Of a DNA stretch of 56,671 nt, positions 11,901 through 24,200 are shown one piece after another. The position numbers and the translations under genes were made by a program. The DNA comes from Fragilaria crotonensis (lineage: Eukaryota > Bacillariophyta > Fragilariophyceae > Fragilariales > Fragilariaceae). Positions within the stretch are counted from its first letter, which is position 1, and every line of letters starts with the position of its first letter. Where the stretch lies: positions 1 to 56,671 of the forward strand of contig JAKSYS010000398.1 in the NCBI GenBank assembly GCA_022925895.1, given 5' to 3'. Below the pieces are notes generated by a model that was not told the origin of the DNA, made no database searches, and saw only the letters and a list, made by a program, of their open reading frames with translations.

Positions 11901-14077
11901 GGTCGGCGGGCATTTTGCTCAATCACGATTGAGTTTATTTTGCCAAGTCGGGGATTCTGACATTCTGCGGCAGGGGGTCCGGCTAAACTAGATATCTCCT
12001 CGTAGGTTTTACATACAATCAATAGCAAGCAGAAGCTTGTTGATAGACCTTCCCCGGCAAGAACCAAAACACGAATGGAAGATACGAAATCCATTGTCCA
12101 ACCGCGAATCGCTAATCGTGAAGAGATTCAGCACTATATAACTACTACAGTACATGTTATCATAAATCTGCCTGCTTTGAATCCAAACTCTGCTTCATTC
12201 CGAGCTAGGAACTGCGCCATTAACAACTAACACCATGAATCCACCGCCTGCCATTCACGCAATCGCTTTGACATCACCACCTAACACCACAAATCCACCG
12301 CGTGCCATTCACCCAATCGCTGCTAGTGTCCGTGCGCGGGTCCTCCGCCCCATTGCTAATCGCGGAGTCGTCGTTTGCAACAAGATCCTCGATTCAAAAG
12401 TTGTTTCTGGCTTGGTGCCAGCAAAAGTCTATCATATGCTTGCCACTCATTTGACCAATTCCTTCATCCAGGTTAAGTGGCACAGCATCGTAATGAAGAT
12501 CATCGGCTGTTCAGTACTACCCCAGATCAGATTTTAACAATGCTTGGAGTATGGGTTGTAAAATCACTCTTCAAACGAGGGGTCTCTATCCTCTTCAGAC
12601 ATGGCATTTGCCACTTCACGAATCAACATGGTACAGCGGTCGAGGATTCTTGTGTCAACGATCTGATTGTCGATTCGTTCAATTGTGTCACTTCAGAGGA
12701 CGTCACCGGAATTCTGTTTGATCCGCTATTTATGTAGCGTTCTGACTGGGCGACAACTTGTTGGAGTATACCTGCATCAAGGCAATTAGGAGTGTGAGAA
12801 CGAATAACATCCGCATATCGGAAATAACATGGTGAACGTCGAATAGCGACTTATAGTGTATTGACTTGAAAGGATTGAGTACGTACAAATAAAACACTAG
12901 GGACGTACTCTTGCTTGTTTGTGTTGAAAACCCCATTTCGTGATGAGTTCTAGCGTAGAAAACGGGCTCCGGAACATATTCTTCGACTCCTTTCGAATTG
13001 TAGGAGGAGCCCTTTCTGGTCCTGGTATCCTTACAGTCTGCAAAAATGCCAACGAGCGAATTCTTGATCACATGATACTCATATACACATCAATCGCAGC
13101 ACATTCATGTGAAACGAAGGCGCTTTTGGTGGCAGATAGTGCATACACCGTGGTATATTCTCCATTCCACGCGGGCGCCATACATCGTCATTGCCTGCAT
13201 CCTGACCGACAGTCCTTTGCAATTCAATGCTTAGTACTGGCTGCTGGTATGTGACTGCGGCGAGTGGTGGAATAGATCCACCATCTGGTACAGACTGGGA
13301 GAACTACAGTCGTCGGAGTTGTCCGTAGTCAAAAGTGCATAATGTTCCTTGATGGTTTGTTGTGATCCGAAGTCCGACGGCTACTTGTACTCATTTTGAC
13401 GGCTCCACGGCTCCACTCTTGAGTCTAGATTGGAGTGGAGTACAAGGTACTGGTACATGTACCAGATACCAGATAGCACCAGTTTCGATTACCTGGTACT
13501 GTACTCGAGTATGCATATGCATACGCAGAACATGCAGGTTTGAAACTGCATACTACGCCCTCTACTCTGTACTCCAGTACTCAGTACTACAGTATTCGTG
13601 GTCGCAAACTTACCAGCTTTGCATACAGTACCAGCTACCTGGTACTGGTACCTACTTGTACCTGGTACACGAGTACCTTGCATGACGATCGGACGATCGG
13701 TGTCTAGCAAATGTATTTTGAAACGTACGACGACAGTGTAGAGTACATACGCACATCAAACTCGTACCAAGTGTGAGGACTCACATAGTACTTGTACCAG
13801 GTACAATACGAGTACCATGTTGTGCTGCTGACCAAAGGAGTCCCGAAGATGACGCGTGCAGGCCAACGTGGCCGTGTTCTGGATTTCTCGTCATCATTTT
13901 CATCATCAGAGGTGATCTCAGTCATCGCACCCTCGCGATCACCAATCCCATCTCATCAGCAGAAACAGCCTAAACAGTCCCTTCAGCATACCACAAATTT
14001 ACGAATCAATTAATCCGATCGCATCTCAGTTGTGTCATTATTTTCGAACTTTAAACTTCTACAACAACATATACAAC
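8970..14077. other. Long region with no convincing gene
   Basis: About 5 kb with only short open frames. Notable content is the tandem duplication at 9646-9739, a stretch at 11460-11790 with repeated CATCAGATTT-like words, and very dense GTAC palindromes at 13430-13690. A 100-codon frame at 12235-12537 begins with two near-identical proline-rich segments (NPPPAIHAIA and NPPRAIHPIA) encoded by a 51-base imperfect duplication. It has no recognisable domain, and I do not call it a gene. Confidence 0.4.
9646..9739. repeat. Imperfect tandem duplication, about 47-base unit
   Basis: Two adjacent copies both start TACTGGAATGCATGTAC and end GGGGGTTCCG. The second copy differs by a few substitutions and a short insertion (CAGTA). 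It lies in non-coding, GTAC-rich DNA. Confidence 0.7.
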
Positions 14078-14496
14078 ATGTCTCGATTCACTGTTGCCGT
14101 TCTCCTTCTTGTTGCTGCCAGTTGCAATGCATTCACAGGTACGTTCTCTTCGCTACAGCATGACTGCGTTCGTACACGGAGTGCTACTAAGGATTGCAGA
14201 AGTCACTCACTCGATTTTCTCGTTCTCCTCGAACAACAGTCACTCCTCACTCAACTACAATGATGAAATCTGCTACAACTACTACACTCTTTGAACAACC
14301 ACCAGTCGAACGTGGTGTGTCGATTGATCAAGATGGAAAGAGCAATGTGTGGGCCATTGAACCCAAAATGGAAGTCGATTCGAAAAGTTCTTCGGAGAAA
14401 ACTTCGGCGCTCCTGACCGGAGGTGCTGCATTTGCCGCATTTGCGGTTGCCGCCGGTGCTATTCTTACCAACTTGCCCGATCCAAGTCAATTTTAA
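14078..14496 (+). CDS. Small plastid-targeted single-helix membrane protein, unknown family
   Basis: Two exons, 14078-14138 and 14240-14496, joined across a 101-nt intron (GTACGT...ACAG) in phase 1, give 105 residues. The N-terminus MSRFTVAVLLLVAASCNAFT is a signal peptide with AF at the predicted cleavage, the diatom plastid signature. A threonine-rich transit segment follows, then a soluble stretch containing SNVWAIEPKMEVD, one hydrophobic helix (ALLTGGAAFAAFAVAAGAIL) and a short tail ending DPSQF. The size, single helix and targeting suggest a small thylakoid or envelope subunit. I do not recognise the family and assign no function. Confidence 0.7.
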
Positions 14497-14796
14497 GAAA
14501 GAGAGAGAACGTATATACGATACATTACTCTACGAGTGACGAAGGAAGGGATATGAGATCAATCAAGAACGCTCAGTACTGTGGAGTCTATCAGGACAAT
14601 ATTATACCGGCATGACATGCAACTCTAGAACAAATAACATTTTAGCATCCTGTCCAAATAGTATTCTCTTAACATTAAGACTACCGGTACATGGTGCCAA
14701 GTGAAAATAAACACTGAGCGAGGCTTGACTTGAAAGGGGAAAGGGCACAACCGCGTAAAACTGCATAACGTTCGATGAGCCTTGGTGTTGCGTGAA
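14497..14796. other. Short intergenic region between convergent genes
   Basis: This 300-base stretch separates the plastid-protein gene (plus) and the ELMO gene (minus). Nothing coding is seen in it. Confidence 0.4.
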
Positions 14797-16584
14797 TTAC
14801 AAAATATCTTCTTCATCATCAATACTAAAGTGAAACGGCGGCGACGTCGTTGCGTTTGCAGCATTCGTTGGTGGATACGACGGAAAATCATCCTTGGAAA
14901 CGCCCATCCAATCATCTCCAATCGTGGGGGTGTCACCCTCATTGTTGCCACTCAGCAAATCGACCATGGGTCGCTGGGATGTGACAGCAGCATCCCGTGG
15001 TGGAATGTCCACAATGGTAGGACTTGGCACAGTGTCGGTGTTGTTGTTGCTCTGCTGCTGCTGGTTGCGTGCCAATGGATTCGGCAATTTGGCGCCCTTG
15101 ATCTTTTCGAACACACCGGCGGCCATATTCGTTGCACCCGCCACTGCCGATCCGGCTATATTCGATGCACCAGCCACTGCCGAACCGGCGATATTCGATG
15201 CACCCGCCACTGCCGAACCAGCGATATTCGATGCACCCGCCACGGCATTTTGGACTGGATTGTTCCTATTACTGTTGTTGTTCATGTTTGCCATATGGAT
15301 TCCAGCTTTTCGTTCCTTTTCTTCCAATTGGTGTTGATATTTGCGGCCAACGATGCCGCGATGGATCTTAATTCTTCCACGGTACTGGGACCTGCACCAA
15401 GCAAATCATCTCGAACACGACGCTCGGTGCGTTCCAAGATTTCGGCAAAATCAAAGACCGAAACGGGTCGATTGGTATTATCATTACTGCCACCAGGCAT
15501 CATGCTATTGGAAGCAGCAGCTGTTGTATTGTTATTATTTTTGCTGGATGAAATGCATCGTTCTCGATTCATTTCCACAACGACATTGCACAACATTTGC
15601 ATGGAAAGTTCTTGCAATGCCAAAATGGCATTGGGATCAGCAAACATTCTCCAAAATGGCTTTTGACTCATCAAGGCCTCCATCTTGTCAGTAGATTTGG
15701 CCAGCATGAGGAATTTGGCCATCATGTCTGTCACATTGATGCAGGTAATGCCAAAGGGTAAGACCGAGGCATCGCCATCGGGAGAATGAAAACGCTTGAC
15801 TGTCGGCAAGCAAGATTCGACCCTGCATTGGTAGTAGTGTGCAATGTACAATACGCATTTGCATCAAGGGGTGAATGCAAAATGTGTCAGTAAACATGGA
15901 GACAGCGCCTTTCAACCCTTTCAACATCTGCATAAATACATAAACGAATGCAAAATTTGATAATTCCAATGAAACTCACATGTGCACCATCATGGCCAAA
16001 CTCAAGACTCCTCCCGATCGAAAGTCCGTAACTGGATCCGGTTGTTGAAACCCCAATCGTTCTACCCAGTATTCATGCGGAATGGGTGGTAATCCATCTT
16101 CATTAATATACGTTTCAACTGGCGTTCCCAACAAATCGGCAAATGGCATAATGGCACCATGCATCCACAATCGCACCACGAGATTATCGTACGAAATCAC
16201 CATTTTGTTTGTTTCCAAAATCCCCTGTTCCCACCATGGCATGTGCAACACAGCACGTTGGGCGGCTGTATTCTGATACGGACGCGACAATTTCAGACCA
16301 GGACGACAATTCGTATGCAACAGCTGTCGGTACATGAGGACCTGCGATGCGACATTTTTATCGGGCAAGGCAAATTTTTTGGGTTGAATGAATGGCAAGG
16401 ACATGGGAGGATTGGGAAGGAAATTGGAAATGGCACGACCCGTATTGCCAAAGACAGTTTGTGCCGAGCGGGTGAAATTTCCAAATAATTGTTGTTCCTC
16501 TCCGTCTTGTTGGCGAGACGTTGTTGTGCCGCGGTTGTGTTCTTCGTCATTGTTGTTGTTGATGATGGACGTTGAAGTCGACAT
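14797..16584 (-). CDS. ELMO-domain protein with C-terminal alanine/glycine repeats
   Basis: ELMO-domain proteins act with small GTPases (Arl-family GAPs, or Rac activation with DOCK proteins). The first in-frame ATG is at 16584 and is followed by an asparagine/glutamine-rich start. The ELMO signature spans an intron: WVERLGFQQPDPVTDFRSGG on exon 1, then LPFGITCINVTDMMAKFL on exon 2. The intron is minus 15979-15823 (GTGAGT...TGCAG, 157 nt, phase 2) and joins MVHM to VESCLPTV. The C-terminal region has four GSAVAGASNIA-type repeats and a glutamine/asparagine-rich tail. Near 15335 the frame changes; restoring one A in an A-run joins the two halves as AAKYQHQLEEKERKAG. Corrected length is about 543 residues. 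The minus-strand ELMO call is firm; the repeat tail has no assigned role. Confidence 0.8.
15122..15250 (-). repeat. Coding minisatellite, 36-base unit in the ELMO gene
   Basis: About three and a half copies of a 36-base unit encode GSAVAGASNIA. The copies differ only at silent or conservative positions (for example CCGGCTATATTCGATGCACC and CCGGCGATATTCGATGCACC), which suggests recent expansion or homogenisation. Confidence 0.8.
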
Positions 16585-17873
16585 GTTTAGGTTTTTAGTG
16601 ACAGAGTCGAGATCAAGAGAACAAACAAGTCGATTCAGAGTAGCAAAAGTGTTGCCGTAGGGTTCTGATGATCTAGAGTCCACGTCAATGGCAGAATCAA
16701 CGTCAACGTCTACCTCGCCAGAAGTCCAATCAGTGCAAACAGAGTGACAGAAAGTTGTACTCTGGATTACTTCACTAGCACTCAGCAGAAGATTATCGTT
16801 GATACTCCTACCGATATCAATACCAATACCACGACAGGTTGAAGAGTCTATTGTCAAATCTGAGTCGAGAAACACAACGAGTCTCGCCAACTAAAGCCAG
16901 AATGAATGATACGATGACAGCAGCACCACAACACCCCTACCAATAACAACAACCACAAGAGGTGTGAGGACGGTATACGTATGACGTATGGCGTATGGTT
17001 GGGACTATGCAGAGTTGGTTCGGTACGTTGAGTAGGTCTATGGCGAATGAATGGGGTTGGAAGTTTGAAGAACCTCCGTCATGAGAAGGCATCGAATGAG
17101 AGCCAAGCAGCCGTAACCCATGACTATTGTGGGGTTAATCTCACTCACTAAATACATGTGAGAGGTTATCAACATAAACGACACGAATACACTACATACT
17201 TGCGTTTCCCGTAGACTCCACGTCACTGAAGTACCTAGGCAAAGATATATTATCTTATATTATACCGAATTCACTAATGGCCGTTTTTATGGCGTTTATC
17301 TACTTGCCAACTCCAGAGTCCGGTCCGTAACTTGCGTCCGGAGGTCCGGAGTCAGTAGTCAGTTCTTTCAGGCATACTGCATACTACATACTTGTGCTCT
17401 GTACTTTATACTATGTATTGTACTACTACGCTGGTATCATACGAGGACAACTGCTGCAGGGGCACCGTACGAGTATTTAGTTCTGCACTGCTGTACTAGC
17501 ACTAGTACGTGTACTGTACCGTTCATCTGCAAACTGCAACAAGATTTTAGGAAACGGAAGCAAGGTGTGTGTATGTCATAGTTCATTTGTATGTAACTAT
17601 GTCCATACTCGTATTAATAATAGGCAGTACATATTTATATCATACGAGAACTTGCTAGTAGATTTTCGTGGGTCTACCGGTAGTGTTAAAGCAAGTTCAA
17701 GGACACGTACTGGTACAATTGTACTGTACACAGGGGTTGGATCCAAGACGGCATGATGATTCTGTTGTCGAATTAGTCGAACTCATTAATCCCTCATTCG
17801 ACAGAAGAATACAACACACAAGTCGTACATTAGGTGCTCTTCATCATCATCCTTATTGCCATTCGTTCATATC
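16585..17873. other. Divergent intergenic region
   Basis: Between the ELMO gene (minus) and the first WG-motif gene (plus). An open frame continues upstream of the ELMO start to 16890 but has no ATG, so the mRNA leader may begin there. The rest is GTAC-rich (17380-17520) with no gene recognised. Confidence 0.4.
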
Positions 17874-19705
17874 ATGAAGAGAGGTCACATTGCCAAGTCT
17901 ACAACAATGATGGACCGCCAAGACAAGGAGTCCGCAACAGAAAGTCATCGCAGAATCAAGAAATTAAAACACGATGGAGATACAACGCCGATATCGACCT
18001 TGCCGTCAAAACCAAGAATTAGCAAGTCAGACGTTGAAACCTCAAGCAGAAAGAAGATTTCCACTGATACAACAACTACGAATCCTATTAGTAAATCTCG
18101 GAACAAGAAAATCATTGACTCGGATGATGACGATGACGACGATAGTGTCATTGTTCAGGATCCCAGTTTCGATAACGATCAAGACGATGAAAACGAGGAC
18201 GTAACTCCAATCAACAAGAAACAGCGCAAGATTGAGATATTGACTCAAACAACCTTTCAGCCACTCCGGATGAAGGAAGCCCTGGTGAGTTTGGATCATT
18301 GTCGTGTGCTTGCAAATTCACCTTTTTCCTGTCGACAAAACTCACAACTAGTTCGTCTCCAAAACCCTGTTGCTGTTGTTTGTTTGTGCTCATATCTTTC
18401 CTTGGTTCCATCTGTGTATGTGTGTTTCTCTACATCCATAACTATGAATGCATGTGCAGGATGATATGCTACCATACCTGAAGAAGGAGGTGCACGAGTA
18501 CACAAGCATGGCAGAAGTCAGAGCCGCCGGCTATGCCTTTGGAAGCAATGAATCTGCAGAACGGTTCATTGTTGAAAAAATGAGACCGTCCAAAATCCAG
18601 AGTTGGGAATACAAAGTCTTGGTGGCACTCGTCTTTACAAATATCTATGCACAACAACAACAAATTGACAAGACGGATGATTCCAAGGTAATTACAAAGT
18701 ATGAAAAGACTATATTCGGAAAAGGCGAAACCAAGGATCAGGAGCTTGGTGTCAAAATCTATTGTGAGACGTGGAGGAATCAGGCGGTGACACTCATCGG
18801 CGAATTTGAAAAGGTCTCGGAATCCAACGACGCAGACAAGACGGCCGACCATGACCTCAAGACATCGTTGCTGGCAGAGCTACTCCTGGAGTTTTGTAAG
18901 TTTAGTGCCCAGTGCAAAGTGTTGAAGTCAAAATCGGCATTGGACAAAATTAAGGACCCGAAGAAGTACGGAATTGATTTCATGCTTGGGTTGGAGCAGG
19001 TATGTATGGCCCCGAATGATCCTCTGTGTCTTGATGCGTGTCCCATTTTCGTTCGCATTCCAGTCCCAAGCGTTAAGTCTTCTCTCACGTCATGTGTATT
19101 ACTTTTATACAATCTAGGCGAGTGAGATGGCAAACAAGCTGAAGCATCCTCGACTGATTCACGAGTGCAACATTGCCGCCACTCGATTCCGCACCATGAC
19201 GGCTACTGAAAGTCAAGCCACCACCACCACCACCACCACCACCACCATGACGCAAGCGGAGAAAGGAACCAAAAACACCAACTCGGAGCAACAATCAGCT
19301 CCTGCTGTAGCGCAGCAGCAGCAACAGCCGCCTTTGAAAAAGACAGGGCAGGAGAAGCGAATGCAAGTAATGCTCCAACGAATTGTCAGTGGTGCGACTA
19401 GTGCGGCTGCCTCGGCCGACACCGGGTCACACTTGCGACCTCGACAACTCAAGTCATCTTGGGGTGGCAAATCTACGTGGGGTATCCCCACTGACACTGC
19501 CAATGACGCAGAATCCGAAAACGTCGTGTCGAATGATGGCGTGGATTCCATTTATGCTTGGGCAGCATCGTCGACTAGGGTGAGGTACAACATATGGGGA
19601 AATGCGGCAGGGAGTGCACCAAATCAAGCAACCAATTCCCGGAACAGGAGCATGGCATTGAATCGCCGATCCTCGAATGGTCACCGCGGCGCTCCGCTTG
19701 AATAA
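17874..19705 (+). CDS. WG-motif nuclear protein, paralog 1 (candidate Argonaute-hook protein)
   Basis: Three exons, 17874-18284, 18460-18999 and 19118-19705, with phase-0 GT-AG introns give 512 residues. The N-terminus is basic and acidic with likely nuclear signals (NKKQRK) and a run of aspartates. It ends exon 1 with the conserved ILTQTTFQPLRMKEAL. Exon 2 encodes an alpha-helical domain (DDMLPYLKKEV, RAAGYAFGSNESAERF, WEYKVLVALVFTNIY). Exon 3 has threonine and glutamine runs, then SSWGGKSTWGIPTDT (WG at about 432 and 438) and RYNIWGNAAG (WG at 477). Paired WG dipeptides in disordered polar sequence are the signature of Argonaute hooks in GW182, NRPE1 and SPT5L. The same gene plan recurs at 40703-43424. 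The domain family itself is unknown to me. Argonaute binding is inferred from the motif and from location. Confidence 0.75.
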
Positions 19706-21244
19706 GTCTGTACTTGTTCCAATGTATATTGATGCGTCTGGCCACTTTTTATTTCAGCGAGTCAGTTAAAATGATGAACCCTCTAGGCCAAGCCGACGCA
19801 ACAAACGAGCCTGCGTGGTAGTGACGAGTCGATTCCAGGTTGAATCTAATGTGTGTTATGCAAAGGTTGCGCTTTACCATCTCCATTTTTCTAGCTCCTA
19901 TTAGAATTCGGTTAGTTTCCGCGGCTTGCCGATTGGTGCATTGTAAAAGGAACTGGGTTTGTCTCTCACACGTGGGCAACACTCCGGGAATAAGTGATGC
20001 GGATGCTTATTGCATGTTCTAAATTGTACATTGATGCGAAGCGCCAACTACAAGTACTACTCTGTCTCTGCTAAGCTACTAGTAGGACAGCAGTAGTTTG
20101 GAGTTTGGGCTCAATTCACACCTCAGTTATCACAACTCACAACTTTGCTTCTTTTCGCGTTAACGTTTTAAACCGTTTTTGGCGCACAGCGCACTGGCGT
20201 TCTAGATATATGCATACGAAGTGCGAAACAGCGGAAGGAGTATTGGAGTGTTGTTGAGGATCGGCAGGGGGCAGGGGATGCTGTGCCACGTGCCACGCCG
20301 ATGTTCGAATTGCAAGCAGGCAGGCCATTGCCTTGACTCGTGCCTCTTGACTCTTGACAGCAAGCAGGTCGTTGCTGTCAAGCGGTGTCAGCGACGTTGT
20401 TCCGATTTCCGATCTGCACAGGACGAGCTGTCCGGCTTGCCCCATTAAACTCATATGAGTATGCATACACTTCAGAAACGCGCAATATCAAATTGAGCTC
20501 CATTGTACCAGGTATGTAGGAGCCAACAGTGTACGAGTACTGTTAGATATGCTTAGAAGAATACACATGTATGCATACTTTGTTCTCATTGGTGCGTTGT
20601 ACTCGTGCTGGAGTGTATGTATGCTCTCGACTCTCGGAGTGCACCATAGCGGCGATCGATCCATTTGTATGCATACCATAACTCGTGTACATTGTACACT
20701 GGTACTTGAGCAGTAGTAGATGTACCTCTGTATGTTAGACATCCGTTGTACACCATAGCAGAAAACGTATCTTGTTTTCTTGGATTTTGTTGCCCACTAT
20801 ATATCCTACTATATTATAAATTAATTGTGTGCGTGTGTGCGTGCGTGCGTCCGTCTGTTACGGAGTATGACCACTCTGGGGTACTGGATCAAATGAATAC
20901 TGTCTCATACTCGGAGTATGATATATGTCATACATGCATACTGGAGTACTCCGTAAGCGATGTCGGTAAGATTTGCATATACGTAGTTGCGTCAGTGCGT
21001 GCGTCTGTTACGGAGTATGACCACTCTGGGGTACTGCACTACTTGCGTATAGTACTGAACTGTACAAACAGTACACACAACCGTGCACAACCCATACCGT
21101 ACACGTATTCCAAAAGTCCGACCAATTGGGAGGTACCCACTAGTCATATATAACATTGAAGACTCATTTCTTTCCAAAGCTCTTGAGGACTGTACTCTGT
21201 AATAAAACAACAACTACTACTCTCTTTGCTCCTTCATAGTCTCA
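19706..21244. other. Intergenic between WG paralog 1 and the first RdRP
   Basis: No gene is recognised. It contains the dispersed duplication listed below, and GTAC and TATGCATA-type palindromes at 20440-20700. Confidence 0.4.
20836..21040. repeat. Direct repeat pair with a 39-base shared core
   Basis: The words GTGCGTGCGTC(CGTC)TGTTACGG followed by AGTATGACCACTCTGGGGTA occur at about 20840-20885 and again at about 20994-21036, roughly 157 bases apart. The second copy lacks a CGTC unit. Both lie within 400 bases upstream of the RdRP start, so they may be promoter elements or a local duplication. Confidence 0.7.
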
Positions 21245-24200
21245 ATGGTGACTCGCACTGTGAGGTACCTGAAACATCCAAAGCAGCATGATTCCCCTTC
21301 TCCGTCACCGGTGGTCACAGCAACTGATGATGGTGAAGTGGACAACAGTGGCGGCACGACGAGCGACACTGATCATCGCCGCAGCAACGTAGGTGGATCT
21401 TCATCATCATCATCATCACTGGAACGGCCAAGCAAGAAAGCAAAACGTCATCATCACAAGAACAATGGCAGCGATGATTGTACCAATGACAATCATCCTT
21501 GTGGAGAAACATCACCAATCGTGACTCCATCGTTACGAAAGAATATGAGACAAATTGGTGTGGACACTTCCCAATGTGGTTCATCAGCAAGGTGGTGACG
21601 ATGCAATGAACAACCAGGTCGTCGAAACAAATGCATCCGCAGGTAGGATTCAAGGTGGTGCGATGGATGACGGAGAACAGGATTCCCAGTCTCATGTTAG
21701 TAGTCTCTTTTCAGATGACGATGGAGATCAGGGTGATGCACATTCAGTGGCAACGCAAGAAGAAATCAATGATAATGATGACGACGGCGACGACGACAAC
21801 TCTTTGCCTTCTGGCTTGTTTACAAACATTGAAGATGAGGGAGACAAAAATGGCGACAAGGTTCAGATTAATGAACCTACCTTGCAACGAGTTACTATAT
21901 CCCACATAATGCAGAAGCAACAGATTATGAACGATGGTGACTCGCATGACGAAGGGTTGACAAGATCCCAGAAAATTCAGAAGCAAGCGACGGTGAATGA
22001 TGATGATGATGATGATGATGACTCGTCTGGTTTGTTTACGAGGAGTGGAGATGAAGGAGGCGATGGAGTGAAAAGATCCCAGAAAAATCAGAACCAGACG
22101 ACGAAAAATGATGATGACTCATCTGGTTTGCTTACGAACAGGGAAGATGATGAAGAGGAGAAATCACAGAAGATGCAGAAAGAGGAGACTGTCAACGATG
22201 ACGACTCATCCGGCTTGTCTTCAGAGGGTGAAGAAGAAGGAAGTCATAGAGTGAAAACATCCCTGAAGATGCGGAAACAAACGATTATGAATGCTCTTGA
22301 CTCATCCGGCTTGTCTACGAAAAGTGATGACGAAGGATGCCTAGGCGAAGGGGTGAAAAGAACACACAAGATACAGAAACGGATGACAGTCAACGATGAT
22401 GACTGGTCTGGCTTGTTTTCAAAGGGCGACGATGAAGGAGAAGAAAAATTGACAAAACCCCAGAAGATACAGAAACAAGCGATTGTGAACGATGATGACT
22501 CGTCTGGCTTGTTTTCGAAGAGTGACGATGAAGGAGGCTTAGGCGAAGGGGTGGAAAGATCACACAAGATGCAGAACAAGACGACTGTGAACGATGATGA
22601 CTCGTCTGGCTTGTTTTCGAAGAGTGAAGATGAAGGGTGCTTACGCGAAGGTGTGAAAACATCGCACATGATGCAGAAAAAGACGACTGTCAACGATGAT
22701 GAGTCGTCTGGCTTGTTTTCGAAGAGTGAAGATGAAGTAGACGAAGGGATGGCAGGATCCCAGATGGTCCAGAATCAGACAAATGTGAGAGATGATGACT
22801 CGTCTGGCTTGTTTTCGAAGAGTGAAGATGAAGGATGCTTAAGCGAAGGGGAGAAAAGATCCCAGACGATGCCGAAAAAGATGACTGTCAGCGATGATGA
22901 CTCGTCTGGCTTGTTTTCGAAGAGTGACGATGATGACGACGAAGGAGTGACAACATTCCAGAAGATGATGAAACAGACGAATGTGTACGACGATGACTCA
23001 TCTGGAATATTTTCGAAGAGCGACGAGGAGGACGAAAAAATCCAGGCCAATGAATGCCTTTCGATGCCAGTGACCGGAATTCAACCGAGGCAAGCGCAGG
23101 AGACTGCAAGCGATGATGATTCATGTGGCTTGTTCTCAAGAATTGAAGTCAAAGAAGAAGTCCCGGCCGAGGAAATGCCTGTGGTTAGAGTGACAAGGTC
23201 CAGAATCAGGATAAAGGAGGAAGCTTTTCTGAATGATCATTTAAGGGATTCGTTTCCCAATGAAACCACGCATAGAGAGGAACCATCCTTGTGTGATACT
23301 GGCCATGGTGTGGTGTTCCCTGCCCCCATCAAAAAACAATCGAGAGGAAGCCTTACCCGATTTGAACCCTTGGAAGCAAGTCGTGAGACGCTCCTGATGT
23401 TGAGTGAAAGCACAGACCAGTTTTTTCTTCGGCATGTGTTTGATGGAAAGCTTATCATCAAAACAATCAAACTTCCATCGAAGAAGCCCCTTGACCAAAG
23501 CTTTCGATTTGCAGGCCGCACGTATTCAATCGTAGCAGTAAAGCATGAAAAGCGCGACTCCAAGCAACCAATATGGAAGGATTCAATCCATGGATCTAAA
23601 GGTTATGCCAAAGCCTTTTATGTCGCGATGGATCATTGTGAACTTCAAAAGGCATTAAACCAGCTCGGAGACTTCGCTGCCTTGCAACCACCATGCAAGG
23701 CAGCAAGTCGGCTTGAGATGATGGTAAGCCCAGCAAGCACCGACAAAGCGGGATTCCCCCGCGTATGGCTCAGGAATATTGATGACTTTGAACTTATCGA
23801 GGAGAACCACCACGTGGGTTGTGGCTTCATCCCGGTCGAATACCTTGTTCAATTGGTTGGAACCGCTGACATTGCAGCTATACAGGTTCGTATTTATTCT
23901 AAGGCCCTCGGACACTTCAAGGGAATGCTAATGGCCAAGAACCGCATCACTCGGATCCAATTGCCACACTCAATGCTGAAAGTGAGGCCATCACCCGAAA
24001 AAACAAGGACAGATACAGATGTGTTCGTTCTTTGCAATGGAGTTTCCCCTTCTAATTCTAGCCGGATGTTGAACCGACACCTCAACCCAAATCTAGCCAA
24101 CCCACCACCGAGTGCAATAAAGGATCTTCGCCCGATGTCACCCATGATTAAGAGCCTCATGGTTCTCGTAGGTGTTCCAAGTGAGGTTGTGGAAAAGTTC

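Noticed and set aside
12235-12737. Proline-rich frame and a following frame as a two-exon gene
   Set aside because: No domain, no convincing splice pair and the first part is a DNA duplication; left as non-coding.
22244-23140. Long minus-strand frames rich in FENKPDESSS
   Set aside because: They are the antisense of the DDSSGLF repeats of the RdRP and owe their length to the repeat.
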